Below are positions 44,586 to 53,999 of a stretch of 64,000 nt of DNA, in pieces (the stretch's first letter is position 1; every line of letters begins with the position of its first letter). This stretch comes from Bacilli bacterium. GTDB lineage: Bacteria > Bacillota_I > Bacilli_A > RF39 > UBA660. The position numbers and the translations under genes are program-made. The stretch spans positions 14,058-78,057 of the forward strand of contig JAEDJT010000002.1 of NCBI GenBank assembly GCA_016296185.1, in the 5' to 3' direction. A model generated the notes under the pieces. That model was not told the DNA's origin and did no database searches. It saw only the letters and a list, made by a program, of their open reading frames with translations.

Positions 44586-47135
44586 ATGGAAATGAATACA
44601 AAATATGATCATAAGATTGTAGAAGAAAATAAATATGAAAATTGGAAAAATAAAGGATATTTTAATAGTGGAGATAAAAGTAAAGATGCTTATACTATAG
44701 TTATTCCACCTCCAAATGTTACAGGTAAATTACATATTGGTCATGCTTATAATGTTGCTATTCAAGATGCAATTATTAGATATAAAAGAATGCAAGGATT
44801 TGATACTTTATGGTTACCAGGTATGGATCATGCTGCAATTGCAACAGAAGCTAAAGTTGTTAAGAAGTTAAAAGATCAAGGTATTGATAAATATGAATAT
44901 GGTAGAGAAAAATTCTTAGATGCTTGTTGGGATTGGACTAAAGAGTATGGTGGAAATATTAGAGATCAATGGGCTGCTATGGGTATTTCTGTTGATTACA
45001 ATAAAGAAAGATTTACTTTAGATGAAGGATTAAATAAAGCAGTTACTCAAGTATTTGTTGATTATTATAATAAAGGCTTAATTTATCGTGGTGAAAAAAT
45101 TATTAACTGGGATCCAGCTGCTCAAACAGCTTTATCTAATGAAGAAGTTGTTTTCTCTGAAGAAAAAAGTGCTTTCTATCATTTAAAATATAAAATTGTT
45201 GGTACTGATGAATATTTAGATGTTGCTACTACTAGACCTGAAACTTTATTTGGTGATACAGCAGTTGCAGTTAATGAAAATGATGAACGTTATAAAAAAT
45301 ATATTGGTATGGAAGTTGAATTACCATTTATGGATAAAAATATTCCTATTATTGCTGATGAACATGCTGATATGGAAAAAGGAACAGGTGTTGTTAAAAT
45401 AACTCCAGCTCATGATCCTAACGACTTTGAAGTTGGTAATAGACATAATCTAGAAAGAATCGTCATTATGAATGACGATGCTACTTTAAATGAAAATGTT
45501 CCTAAAAAATATCAAGGTATGAGTAGAGAAGATGCTCGTGAAGCTGTTTTAGAAGATTTAAAAGCTGCTGATTTATTATTAGAAATTGAGCCTTTAGTTC
45601 ATGAAGTTGGACATTCTGAACGTACAGGTGTTATGGTTGAACCTATGGTTAAAAAACAATGGTTTGTTAAAATGAGAGGTTTAGCTGATAGAGTATTAGA
45701 AAATCAATCTAATAAAGATACAAAAGTTAATTTTGTACCTGAATATTATGAAAAAACTATGAATCACTGGATGGAAATTACTTATGACTGGTGTATTTCT
45801 CGTCAATTATGGTGGGGACATAGAATTCCTGCTTGGTATAAAGGTGAAGAAATATATGTTGGTATGGAACCTCCTAAAGGTGAAGGTTGGGTTCAAGATG
45901 AAGATGTTCTTGATACATGGTTCTCAAGTGCTTTATGGCCTTTCTCAACTTTAGGTTGGCCAGAAGAAACTGAAGATATGAAGAGATATTTCCCTACAGA
46001 TTGTTTAGTTACTGGTTATGATATTATTCCTTTCTGGGTTAATAGAATGACTTTCCAATCATTAGAATTAAATAATGTTAGACCATTTAAAGATGTTGTC
46101 ATTCATGGTTTAGTTCGTGATAAAGAAGGTCGTAAGATGTCTAAATCATTAGGTAATGGTGTTGATCCATTCGATATGATAGAAAAGTATGGTACCGATG
46201 CATTAAGATATTATTTAAATACTGATTGTGGATTTGGTACTGATTTAAGATTTGACGAAGTTAAAATGACATCTACATGGAATTATATTAATAAAATTTG
46301 GAATGCTTCTAGATTCGTATTATTAAATATTGAAGATCTAAAAGAATTAACTTTTGATAATTTAACTACACAAGATAAATGGATTTTAACTAAATATGAA
46401 AATATAGTAAAATCAAGTATTAAACACATGGATAATTATGAATTTAATTTATTTGGTTCTGAAACATATAGTTTTATTTATGATGATTTTTGTAGTAGTT
46501 ATATTGAATTTGCTAAATTTAATAGTGAATCAAATACAACTAAGTCAGTATTATGTTATATATTGACTGGTATTTTAAAAATGTTACATCCATTTATGCC
46601 TTTTGTTACTGAAGAAATCTATCAAATGTTACCAATAAAAGATGAAGAATCTATCATGATTAGTGATTATCCTTCATATAATGAAGAGTATGTATTTGAT
46701 AAAGAAAAAGAAGAAATGGATAAAGTTATTGAATATATTTCATATTTTAGAAATAAGAAAGCTGAAAATAATATAAGTAGTGAATTTGAAGTAGTTACTA
46801 ATATTACTAATGAATTAATAATTAAAATGTTAAAATTAGAAGATAAAATTGTAAATTCTAGTGAATTAACTGGTTCATTATTAGTAAGTTTAGGTAATTA
46901 TGAATTAACTATTTATTATGATAATTCTAAGCAAAAAGGTGAAGAATTAGAGAATTTAACTAAAGAAAAAGAACAATTAGAAGGTTCTATTGCTAGAAGA
47001 AGTAAATTACTAAGTAATGAAAATTATGTTGCAAAAGCACCAGAAAAGATTGTTAATCAAGAAAAAGAAAATTTAGCAATTGAAGAAGAAAAATTAAAAG
47101 TAGTTATTGCTAGATTAGAAGAATTAAGTAAATAA
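44586..47135 (+). CDS. valS: Valyl-tRNA synthetase
   Basis: 849 residues, complete class I synthetase. HIGH motif in PPPNVTGKLHIGHA (H50-H53), editing CP1 domain with TTRPETLFGDTAVAV, catalytic WCISRQLWWGHRIPAW, KMSKS (517-521) followed by LGNGVDP, anticodon domain, and a C-terminal coiled coil (last 65 residues). AAAGG 9 bases upstream supports the ATG at 44586, one base after the HD gene stop, rather than the ATG at 44568 inside that gene. Under Val T-box control. Confidence 0.96.
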   Translation: MEMNTKYDHKIVEENKYENWKNKGYFNSGDKSKDAYTIVIPPPNVTGKLHIGHAYNVAIQDAIIRYKRMQGFDTLWLPGMDHAAIATEAKVVKKLKDQGIDKYEYGREKFLDACWDWTKEYGGNIRDQWAAMGISVDYNKERFTLDEGLNKAVTQVFVDYYNKGLIYRGEKIINWDPAAQTALSNEEVVFSEEKSAFYHLKYKIVGTDEYLDVATTRPETLFGDTAVAVNENDERYKKYIGMEVELPFMDKNIPIIADEHADMEKGTGVVKITPAHDPNDFEVGNRHNLERIVIMNDDATLNENVPKKYQGMSREDAREAVLEDLKAADLLLEIEPLVHEVGHSERTGVMVEPMVKKQWFVKMRGLADRVLENQSNKDTKVNFVPEYYEKTMNHWMEITYDWCISRQLWWGHRIPAWYKGEEIYVGMEPPKGEGWVQDEDVLDTWFSSALWPFSTLGWPEETEDMKRYFPTDCLVTGYDIIPFWVNRMTFQSLELNNVRPFKDVVIHGLVRDKEGRKMSKSLGNGVDPFDMIEKYGTDALRYYLNTDCGFGTDLRFDEVKMTSTWNYINKIWNASRFVLLNIEDLKELTFDNLTTQDKWILTKYENIVKSSIKHMDNYEFNLFGSETYSFIYDDFCSSYIEFAKFNSESNTTKSVLCYILTGILKMLHPFMPFVTEEIYQMLPIKDEESIMISDYPSYNEEYVFDKEKEEMDKVIEYISYFRNKKAENNISSEFEVVTNITNELIIKMLKLEDKIVNSSELTGSLLVSLGNYELTIYYDNSKQKGEELENLTKEKEQLEGSIARRSKLLSNENYVAKAPEKIVNQEKENLAIEEEKLKVVIARLEELSK

Positions 47136-47159
47136 TTTATATAAAAAGTTGAGTAAAAT

Positions 47160-47188
47160 TGGACAAAATATCCCGTTTGTGGTATATT
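47160..47188 (+). promoter_or_regulatory. Promoter of the alarmone synthetase gene
   Basis: TGGACA (47160-47165), 17 bases, extended TGgTATATT (47180-47188). Confidence 0.6.
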
Positions 47189-47208
47189 TTATTAGCATTA
47201 AAAAGTTC

Positions 47209-47241
47209 AGAAAAAAGTTCTATTTTATTTGACTTTTTTCT
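47209..47241 (+). other. Hairpin in the leader of the alarmone synthetase gene
   Basis: AGAAAAAAGT (47209-47218) pairs with ACTTTTTTCT (47232-47241), loop 13. It lies between promoter and ribosome site with no following T tract, so it is a leader structure of unknown effect. Confidence 0.45.
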
Positions 47242-47276
47242 ATCATGGTAGGTATAAAATTTTAAGGGGGGTTATT

Positions 47277-47966
47277 ATGGCTACTAATAAAGTTAACAAA
47301 GTAAATGCGCCTGTATTAAGTGATTATTCAATTACTAACTATATCGCTGCACAAAATAAAGTTTTATCGTATTTAGAAATGCTTAAAAGTGATTTTAAAG
47401 CTAAATATGATAATGATATTGTTTCTTTCTTTCAATATAGAATTAAAGATAACGAAAGTTTAATTAATAAATTACAAAAAGATAATTTACCAATTACTGA
47501 AGAAGCGGCTATGAAGAATTTAAATGATATTGTTGGTTTACGTATTGTATGTCCAAACTTATTATATGTTCAAATAATTATTGAATTATTAAAGAAAAGT
47601 ACAACATTTAAAATTATTAATGAAAAAGATTATATTTCTCATCCAAAAGATAGCGGATATAGATCTTACCATTTAATTGTTGAAGTTCCTGTTGATTTAG
47701 TTGATGGTTTAAAAGTAATTAGAGTTGAGATACAAATTAGAACATTATTAATGCATGCTTGGAGTAATTTCGAACATGATAAATGTTATAAAAAAGATAT
47801 TGTTGATCAAGAATTACATGATAGTTTAAAACAACGTAGTGATTTATTATTTGATATGGATTTAGACATGATGAGTCAATTAGTTAACGAAAGAAAAAAC
47901 ATTGATGGTGAAATGACTAGTGTTAATGAATATATTCATAAATTAATAAGAGGTAAAAGTCAATAA
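47277..47966 (+). CDS. Small alarmone (p)ppGpp synthetase
   Basis: 229 residues with a stand-alone RelA/SpoT synthetase domain: DIVGLRIVCPN, HPKDSGYRSYHLIVEVP and VEIQIRTLLMHAWSNFEH carry the ATP- and GTP-binding residues. No HD hydrolase and no TGS/ACT domains, so it is a small alarmone synthetase of the RelP/RelQ (YwaC/YjbM) kind; C-terminal helices resemble the RelQ oligomerisation tail. AAGGGGG 6 bases before the ATG sets the start; the frame extends to 47229 without a ribosome site. The ~90-base leader is long for this genome. Confidence 0.9.
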   Translation: MATNKVNKVNAPVLSDYSITNYIAAQNKVLSYLEMLKSDFKAKYDNDIVSFFQYRIKDNESLINKLQKDNLPITEEAAMKNLNDIVGLRIVCPNLLYVQIIIELLKKSTTFKIINEKDYISHPKDSGYRSYHLIVEVPVDLVDGLKVIRVEIQIRTLLMHAWSNFEHDKCYKKDIVDQELHDSLKQRSDLLFDMDLDMMSQLVNERKNIDGEMTSVNEYIHKLIRGKSQ

Positions 47967-47988
47967 AATGATTGATATCTCTTTTTTT
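47949..47988 (+). terminator. Terminator with interrupted stem
   Basis: AAGAG/CTCTT outer and TCAAT/ATTGA inner helices across the stop codon, then T tract. Confidence 0.6.
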
Positions 47989-47989
47989 A

Positions 47990-47998
47990 TGCTATAAT
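47990..47998 (+). promoter_or_regulatory. Extended -10 promoter of the Tam41-like gene
   Basis: TGcTATAAT directly after the T tract. Confidence 0.6.
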
Positions 47999-48025
47999 AA
48001 TTTCTTGACTAATTGGAGGGGTTAG

Positions 48026-48937
48026 ATGGAAAAGAAAGATATTGTTGACCAATTTGTGTTATCAAGACCTGATGCTGTTGGTGTTTATGGCTATGGTTCA
48101 GGTGTATTTAAACAAGAATCTTATTCTGATTTAGATAAACCCCAAATTGATCTTATTTTTATTGTAGATGATTTACGAAAATGGCATGTAGAAAATATTA
48201 AATTAAATAATGGAGATTATTCTATTATTGGTAAAATACATTTTAATTTGAATAGTTTAAAGAAAATTAAAGGTTTTAATAAAATTACTTATGTTAGTAA
48301 TGTTAAATTTAAAGACTATAAATTTAAATATGGTGTCGTTGAATTATCTGATTTTATTAAAAGTTTAAAAACATGGAATAATTTTTTTATTGCTGGTAGA
48401 TTTCAAAAACCTACTATGAAAATAAAAGGAAATTATTTAATAGATAATGCTTTGAATTCTAATATTGAAAGTGCATTATTAGTTGGTTGTTTATTATGTG
48501 ATGCTGAAACTGATTTTATTAGATTATATGAATTGATATGTGGTTTGTCTTATTTGGGAGATATTAGAATGTCATTTGCTGAAAATCCAAATAAAGTACA
48601 AAATATTGTTAAAGGTAGTATTAGTAATTTTGTAAGAATGTATTTAATTGATTTACCTTTTATAAAATTTAATACTAATTGTAGTGTAATTATTAACCAT
48701 AAATATATTTTAGAACATATAGATTTATTACCATTGGATTTATTATCTTATTTAATGGATGTTAAAACTGATTTATCTAATCTAGAAGAAGTTAGAAATA
48801 ATATATATAAGTATTTTAGAATTAAAAATAGAGAAGAGAGTTTTCATCAAATTTTAGATGGTCTTAAGACTAATGGTGTTGTTAAAAGTGTTCCATATGC
48901 TTTAGCTAAAATTAATAAACGTTTTAGTATTAAATAG
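48026..48937 (+). CDS. Tam41/Mmp37-type phosphatidate cytidylyltransferase
   Basis: 303 residues matching the Tam41 family, best known from mitochondria, where it makes CDP-diacylglycerol from CTP and phosphatidic acid. Diagnostic stretches: YGYGSGVFKQ (22-30), IDLIFIVDD with D42 and D48/D49, KWHVENIKLNNGDYS, KYGVVELSDFIKSLKTWNNFFIAGRFQKP, and the helical C-terminal half ending SVPYALAKINKRFSIK. No membrane helix, so a peripheral enzyme, unlike the polytopic CdsA. GGAGGGG precedes the ATG. Whether the genome also has cdsA cannot be seen here. Confidence 0.88.
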   Translation: MEKKDIVDQFVLSRPDAVGVYGYGSGVFKQESYSDLDKPQIDLIFIVDDLRKWHVENIKLNNGDYSIIGKIHFNLNSLKKIKGFNKITYVSNVKFKDYKFKYGVVELSDFIKSLKTWNNFFIAGRFQKPTMKIKGNYLIDNALNSNIESALLVGCLLCDAETDFIRLYELICGLSYLGDIRMSFAENPNKVQNIVKGSISNFVRMYLIDLPFIKFNTNCSVIINHKYILEHIDLLPLDLLSYLMDVKTDLSNLEEVRNNIYKYFRIKNREESFHQILDGLKTNGVVKSVPYALAKINKRFSIK

Positions 48938-48958
48938 ATTGATTTAAAAACAAATGTT

Positions 48959-48967
48959 TGATATAAT
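48959..48967 (+). promoter_or_regulatory. Extended -10 promoter of xseA
   Basis: TGaTATAAT, 27 bases before the xseA ATG. Confidence 0.55.
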
Positions 48968-48994
48968 TTATTTGTTGAAAATGGTGATAGTTTT

Positions 48995-50332
48995 ATGAAT
49001 AATGAAGAACAACGTTATTATACTGTTACTCAATATAATCAAGCTATTAAGAACTTTTTAGATTCTAAAGTTGAATGTCAATATGTTCATATTCAAGGTG
49101 AAATATCTAACTTTAAAGGTCATTCTCGTGGTCATTTATATTTTACTTTAAAAGATGAAGAATCTAGAATGAATGCTGTTATGTTTCAAACTGCTGCACA
49201 AAAATTAGATTTTGAACCTAAAGATGGCGATGAAGTTCAAGTAGATGGACGTATTAGTGTTTATGTTCCTAATGGTGGTTATCAAGTTTATATTGAAAAA
49301 ATGAAACTTGCTGGTAATGGTGATTTATTAAGAAAATTTGAAGAATTAAAGAAAAAATTAGAAGATGAAGGTTTATTTGATGAAAGTCATAAGAAACCTA
49401 TTCCAAGATTTCCTAAGAAAATTGGTATTATTACAGCACCAACTGGAGCTGCTATTAGAGATATTTTATCTACTATTAAGAGAAGATATCCATTATGTGA
49501 AACAATTTTATTTCCATCATTAGTTCAAGGTGATGAAGCTAAATTTGATATTGTTAGAAATATCGAAAGAGCTCAAGATTATGATTTAGATGTAATTATT
49601 TGTGGACGTGGTGGAGGTTCTATAGAAGATTTGTGGGCATTCAATGAAGAAATTGTTGCTAGAGCTATTTATAATAGTAATATTCCTATTATTAGTGGTG
49701 TAGGTCATGAACCTGATAGAACTATTGCAGATTATGTTGCAGATTTAAGAGCGCCAACTCCAACTGGAGCTGCAGAAATGTGTGTTCCTAATTTACCTGA
49801 TTTATTACATTTAATTGATCAGTATACAATTAGAACAAATGAAAATATTAAGGGTATTATTAATTTCTATCAAAAGAAATTAGATATTTTAAAAAATACT
49901 TATGTGTTAAGAAATCCTTTAGCTTTATACGAAGTTAAAGAACAAAAATTAGATACTTTAATTGATAGAAGTAATTCTATTATTACTAGTATGTTAAATG
50001 ATTATACAGTTAGATTGAATAATATTAAATCTAGTTATGTTTTAAAAAATCCTTTAGCTACTTATGAAGTTAAAAGAGAAAAAGTTAATAGCTATGTTGA
50101 AATATTAAATAAGATTATTAAAGGTAATTTAGATAATTATAATTATAAATATTCTATGATGATTAATAAATTAGAATTATTAAATCCTTTAAATATTTTA
50201 AATAAGGGGTATAGTTTAGTTACTGTTAATGATAATGTTGTTAAGAGTGCTAAAGATTTAAAAGTTAATGATAGTATTAACATTAGATTACATGAAGGTA
50301 ATGTAGAAGCTATAGTAAAGGAGATTAAGTAA
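48995..50332 (+). CDS. xseA: Exodeoxyribonuclease VII large subunit
   Basis: 445 residues. N-terminal OB-fold (VHIQGEISNFKGHSRGHLYFTLKD), catalytic domain with GIITAPTGAAIRDIL, IICGRGGGSIEDLWAFNEE and GVGHEPDRTIADYVAD, then a coiled C-terminal section built from repeats (YVLRNPLALYEVK, YVLKNPLATYEVK, LELLNPLNIL) ending NKGYSLV. Degrades single-stranded DNA in both directions together with XseB. xseB begins one base after its stop. Confidence 0.95.
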   Translation: MNNEEQRYYTVTQYNQAIKNFLDSKVECQYVHIQGEISNFKGHSRGHLYFTLKDEESRMNAVMFQTAAQKLDFEPKDGDEVQVDGRISVYVPNGGYQVYIEKMKLAGNGDLLRKFEELKKKLEDEGLFDESHKKPIPRFPKKIGIITAPTGAAIRDILSTIKRRYPLCETILFPSLVQGDEAKFDIVRNIERAQDYDLDVIICGRGGGSIEDLWAFNEEIVARAIYNSNIPIISGVGHEPDRTIADYVADLRAPTPTGAAEMCVPNLPDLLHLIDQYTIRTNENIKGIINFYQKKLDILKNTYVLRNPLALYEVKEQKLDTLIDRSNSIITSMLNDYTVRLNNIKSSYVLKNPLATYEVKREKVNSYVEILNKIIKGNLDNYNYKYSMMINKLELLNPLNILNKGYSLVTVNDNVVKSAKDLKVNDSINIRLHEGNVEAIVKEIK

Positions 50333-50333
50333 T

Positions 50334-50561
50334 ATGGCAGAAAAAAAAGAAATGACTTTTGAAGAATCATTAGTTGAATTAGAAAATATTGTAAAAGAAT
50401 TAGAAGCAGGAAATGTTGATTTAGATAAGGCTATTGAAAAATATAGTGAAGCTATGAAACTTGCTAAAACTTGTAGTGATAAGTTAAATAATGCTACAGA
50501 AGCAGTTAATAAAATATTAAAAGAAAATGGTGAATTAGAAGATTTTGAAATTGGAGAATAA
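50334..50561 (+). CDS. xseB: Exodeoxyribonuclease VII small subunit
   Basis: 75 residues, one helical hairpin: MTFEESLVELENIVKELEAG and LDKAIEKYSEAMKLAKTCSDKL are characteristic of XseB. Several copies wrap the coiled tail of XseA. AAGGAGATTAAG before the ATG is within the xseA end, so the pair is co-translated. Confidence 0.95.
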   Translation: MAEKKEMTFEESLVELENIVKELEAGNVDLDKAIEKYSEAMKLAKTCSDKLNNATEAVNKILKENGELEDFEIGE

Positions 50562-50574
50562 ATCTTCTTTTTTT
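50537..50574 (+). terminator. xse terminator
   Basis: 9-bp stem AGAAGATTT/AAATCTTCT that lies partly within xseB, then T tract. Confidence 0.8.
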
Positions 50575-50584
50575 ATGTTTTTAA

Positions 50585-50593
50585 TGTTATAAT
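50585..50593 (+). promoter_or_regulatory. Extended -10 promoter of the 50619 gene
   Basis: TGtTATAAT, 25 bases before the ATG. Confidence 0.6.
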
Positions 50594-50618
50594 AGTTAAT
50601 ATAATATGAGGTGTTGAT

Positions 50619-52442
50619 ATGGCAAGTAAGAAAAATGATACTGAAACAAAAGAAAAAGTAAGTAAGACTAAAAAAACTGCTGAAAAAAAGGAAACTGCTA
50701 AGAAAACTTCTTCAAAGAAGGTTTCAGCTAGTACTAAGAAAAATACAGTAAAAAAAGAAGCAGATATTGTTAGTGAAGTAAAAGAAGAAGTTATTGAAAC
50801 TAAACCTGAAGTTAGTGAAAAGACTGAATTATTACAAGTACCTGATTCTGTTGTTAAAGATGCTTTAAAGCAAGTTAATAAAGCTGCTAAAAAACAAGCT
50901 AGACAAGAATTTTTGAGTAAAGTAGTTGAAGAATTAATTGCATTTTTATTCTTAGTTATTATTATTTGTTTAGTTATTTTTGGTGTAGGATATTGGTATA
51001 AAAATTATTATGTTGAAAGAGAAGATCAAGTTGAAGCACAAGAACAAGAAAAATTAAATTCTGAATATAGAATTGTTTCTTATTCATCTCCAACAGGTAA
51101 TATTAGTGTTCTTAATGATAATTATGTAATTGATTATAATAAAGATAATAGTAAAGTTACTAAAATCCTTGATAGAGAATTAAATACTCTATTTGAAGGT
51201 GAACTTGAAGTTACAAAAGTAATTCCTTCTACTGATGGCACTATTTATGCTTATTTAGATGAAGATGCAGAATCTGAAAATTTAGTTACTCTTTATAAAT
51301 TAGTTGATGGGGAATTTGAGAAAATTAAAGAAATTGGTACTCTAGGTTATTATTTTAGTCCGATTGTTTATACTACTAATGGAAATAATTCTTATTTATT
51401 AGGCTTCTATGGTGAAGAAAATAGTGATGCAACTGATTCTGTTATTTATAATTTAAATGGTGATAAGAGTGAATTACATGGTTACTCTTTAGTTGGTGAT
51501 TATAATAGAAGTAGTTCAGATGCTGAAATTAGAACTAGAAATAAAAATTATATTGTTGCTAAAAGTCTTTCTAGTAAAAGATATGGTTTATATAATTTAA
51601 ATGATAATCAATTAACTTTTGAAGCTTTATATGATGAATTACATTGTACTTTTGATGATAATTTTGTTGCTAAAAAAGATAATTATACTGGTATTTTAAA
51701 TATTAAATCTAAAAAAGTTGTAGATTTCCAATATGATTTTATTGATATTCAAAAAGGTTATTATGTTGTATCTAAAGATAATAAGTTAGCTATTATGGAT
51801 TCTGATTTTAAATTATTAACAGGTTTTGATTTTGATTATCAAACAAATAATTATTATAAAGCTTATAGTTATACTAAAGCTAATTCATTTGTTTCTTATA
51901 AAATAAATGATATGTATTTGTTGGTTACTAATAATAATGAGAAGAGTGGAAGTTATAATAAACATACAGCTTATTTAATTAAGAATAGTGGTGCTTATAC
52001 TGAAATAGTTGAAACATATATTGAATATGATAAAGATAGTAATTTCTTATATTCTTATGATGATAATACTGATGTTTATACTATTTATGAAATTGATAAT
52101 GAAAATATATTGAATTCTTATGAAATTAGTTTAAATGGTTATATTTTAAATAATGTTACTATTTCTAAATATAATGATGAAATTGTAAGAATTAATAATG
52201 ATATATATATTAATTTTAAAACTAATGAAGAAGTTGAAGGTTTAACTTATACTAAAGATTATTCTTTTGATACTTATAAAGTTTCTTTAGACTATGAAAA
52301 TGCTAAAGGTTTAATTTATACAGGTGATGTTATTACTTCTACATATAAATGTAATTCAAAAGATAATTATGTTGTTAGAGAAGATAATACATTCTATATA
52401 ATATTAGAAAATGATTATATTTCAATTGAGAAGATTTCTTAA
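50619..52442 (+). CDS. Membrane-anchored WG-like repeat protein
   Basis: 607 residues. A Lys/Thr/Ser/Ala-rich basic cytoplasmic tail (1-60), a helical segment, one membrane helix (about 107-128) and an extracytoplasmic region of repeated beta units resembling WG repeats (YGLYNLNDNQLTFEALYDEL, YTGILNIKSKKVVDFQYDFI, KLAIMDSDFKLLTGFDFDY). Same architecture as the 12346 protein and similar to the next gene, so a paralogous family. GAGGTGTTGAT precedes the ATG. Function unknown. Confidence 0.75.
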   Translation: MASKKNDTETKEKVSKTKKTAEKKETAKKTSSKKVSASTKKNTVKKEADIVSEVKEEVIETKPEVSEKTELLQVPDSVVKDALKQVNKAAKKQARQEFLSKVVEELIAFLFLVIIICLVIFGVGYWYKNYYVEREDQVEAQEQEKLNSEYRIVSYSSPTGNISVLNDNYVIDYNKDNSKVTKILDRELNTLFEGELEVTKVIPSTDGTIYAYLDEDAESENLVTLYKLVDGEFEKIKEIGTLGYYFSPIVYTTNGNNSYLLGFYGEENSDATDSVIYNLNGDKSELHGYSLVGDYNRSSSDAEIRTRNKNYIVAKSLSSKRYGLYNLNDNQLTFEALYDELHCTFDDNFVAKKDNYTGILNIKSKKVVDFQYDFIDIQKGYYVVSKDNKLAIMDSDFKLLTGFDFDYQTNNYYKAYSYTKANSFVSYKINDMYLLVTNNNEKSGSYNKHTAYLIKNSGAYTEIVETYIEYDKDSNFLYSYDDNTDVYTIYEIDNENILNSYEISLNGYILNNVTISKYNDEIVRINNDIYINFKTNEEVEGLTYTKDYSFDTYKVSLDYENAKGLIYTGDVITSTYKCNSKDNYVVREDNTFYIILENDYISIEKIS

Positions 52443-52460
52443 TACCTTCTCAATTTTTTT
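52425..52460 (+). terminator. Terminator
   Basis: 9-bp stem ATTGAGAAG/CTTCTCAAT overlapping the stop, T tract. Confidence 0.85.
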
Positions 52461-52469
52461 GTTTTATAG

Positions 52470-52475
52470 TATAAT
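52470..52475 (+). promoter_or_regulatory. -10 box of the 52491 gene
   Basis: TATAAT 15 bases before the ATG; predicted transcript start near 52482. Confidence 0.45.
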
Positions 52476-52490
52476 ATTCTTGTGATTATT

Positions 52491-53927
52491 ATGGATTTAG
52501 AAAAAAGAAATAGATATATATTAATTATTACTGTAATTGTTATGTTATTTATTGTTTTAGCTAATGGGATTTATTTATCTTTGAAAAATACTAAAGATGA
52601 ATCTGATGTTAAAGTTAAAATTAATCAAATATATAGTTCTGAATATGATATTGTTGTTTTAGGTGATCAATATTATTTAGGTTTATTTGATGATAAAATT
52701 CATGCAATTATTAATAGTGATGGTAAAGAAGTTTATAAAACTGATGAAGGTATTAGTGACGCTAAATGGTTTAAGAATAAAGATGATAATTATATCATTT
52801 ATACTAATAATAATGATAAGTTAAAAATATATTTATTTGATGGAATTGAGTTTAATTTAATTAATAGTTATGATACTGAAGATTCTGTTAAACCTGTTTT
52901 ATATGTTAATAATGAAGATAAATATATTGTTTCTTTAGTTAGTAGTTATGATAATAATTTAGTTCTTTATGATTTATATGATAATAATTCTATTATATTA
53001 GAAGATACTTTGTTATTAACTGATTATATTAAGGATAATGTTTATTATACTAATAATGATGATTATTTGGTTACTATGAAAGATAATAAAGTAGGTTGTA
53101 TTGATTTTAATGGTAATACCATTATTGATTATCAATATGATAATTTGTTAAGTACTGATAATGATTCTTTTATAGGTGTTAATAATAAGAAATTATATGG
53201 TGTAATTGATATAGATAATAATGTATTAATTGATTTTAAATATAATGCTATTAATTATTTTGATAATTATTATGTTGTAGTAAATAATAAGAATAAAATG
53301 GCTTTATTTGATGGTGAATATAAGAATATTACTGGTTTTACTATGGATTATAATTCTTTATTGGAATTTAATCTTAAAGAAGCTAATAATAGCTTTAAAA
53401 TGTATGTTTTAGATAATTCTATTGTATTACTTAATAATTATGGAGAAGATTTTTATAAAACGGAATATGATAAACATAATTTATATGTAATTAGTGATGG
53501 GAAAGTTATTAATACTATTAATCAAATTGGTTTTGGTATAACTAATTTAATATATAGTTATGATAAAGAATATAATGTTGTTATTTATAATGATTATATG
53601 ATTCCTATTGGTAATTTTAAAATAGATGATGTAAGTAAAATTAATAGTATTAAATATATTAATGATAAAGATATTGTTGTTGATTGTGTATCGTTAAATG
53701 GTGTTACTAAAAAGATTTATTATAATTCTAAATATGATGTTATTAGTTTTAAATATGGTGATTTAGTTTTTTCTTCTTCTGATTATTATGTTTATTTAAA
53801 TAATGATGAAATAACTGTTACTGATAAAAATGATAATGTTATTAGTAGTAAGAAATGTGATAATGTTATTGTTAATGGTGATGAATTAATTATTGATAAT
53901 GAAATTTATTTAATTAAAGAGAGTTAA
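52491..53927 (+). CDS. Membrane-anchored WG-like repeat protein
   Basis: 478 residues: signal-anchor (about 7-30) and an ectodomain of repeated strands (NKVGCIDFNGNTIIDYQYDN, KKLYGVIDIDNNVLIDFKYNAI, NKMALFDGEYKNITGFTMDY) aligning with the WG-like repeats of the upstream gene. The basic cytoplasmic tail of that paralog is missing. No Shine-Dalgarno site is evident before the ATG, and the promoter leaves a leader of only about 9 bases, so translation may be leaderless-like; an in-frame GTG at 52482 is the alternative start. Confidence 0.72.
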   Translation: MDLEKRNRYILIITVIVMLFIVLANGIYLSLKNTKDESDVKVKINQIYSSEYDIVVLGDQYYLGLFDDKIHAIINSDGKEVYKTDEGISDAKWFKNKDDNYIIYTNNNDKLKIYLFDGIEFNLINSYDTEDSVKPVLYVNNEDKYIVSLVSSYDNNLVLYDLYDNNSIILEDTLLLTDYIKDNVYYTNNDDYLVTMKDNKVGCIDFNGNTIIDYQYDNLLSTDNDSFIGVNNKKLYGVIDIDNNVLIDFKYNAINYFDNYYVVVNNKNKMALFDGEYKNITGFTMDYNSLLEFNLKEANNSFKMYVLDNSIVLLNNYGEDFYKTEYDKHNLYVISDGKVINTINQIGFGITNLIYSYDKEYNVVIYNDYMIPIGNFKIDDVSKINSIKYINDKDIVVDCVSLNGVTKKIYYNSKYDVISFKYGDLVFSSSDYYVYLNNDEITVTDKNDNVISSKKCDNVIVNGDELIIDNEIYLIKES

Positions 53928-53938
53928 TCTCTTTTTTT
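53916..53938 (+). terminator. Terminator
   Basis: AAAGAGA/TCTCTTT stem around the stop codon, T tract. Confidence 0.8.
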
Positions 53939-53999
53939 AATGGTATTTATTGGTTTAATAAAATTATTATATTTATTAATAATATTATTAGGTGATAAT

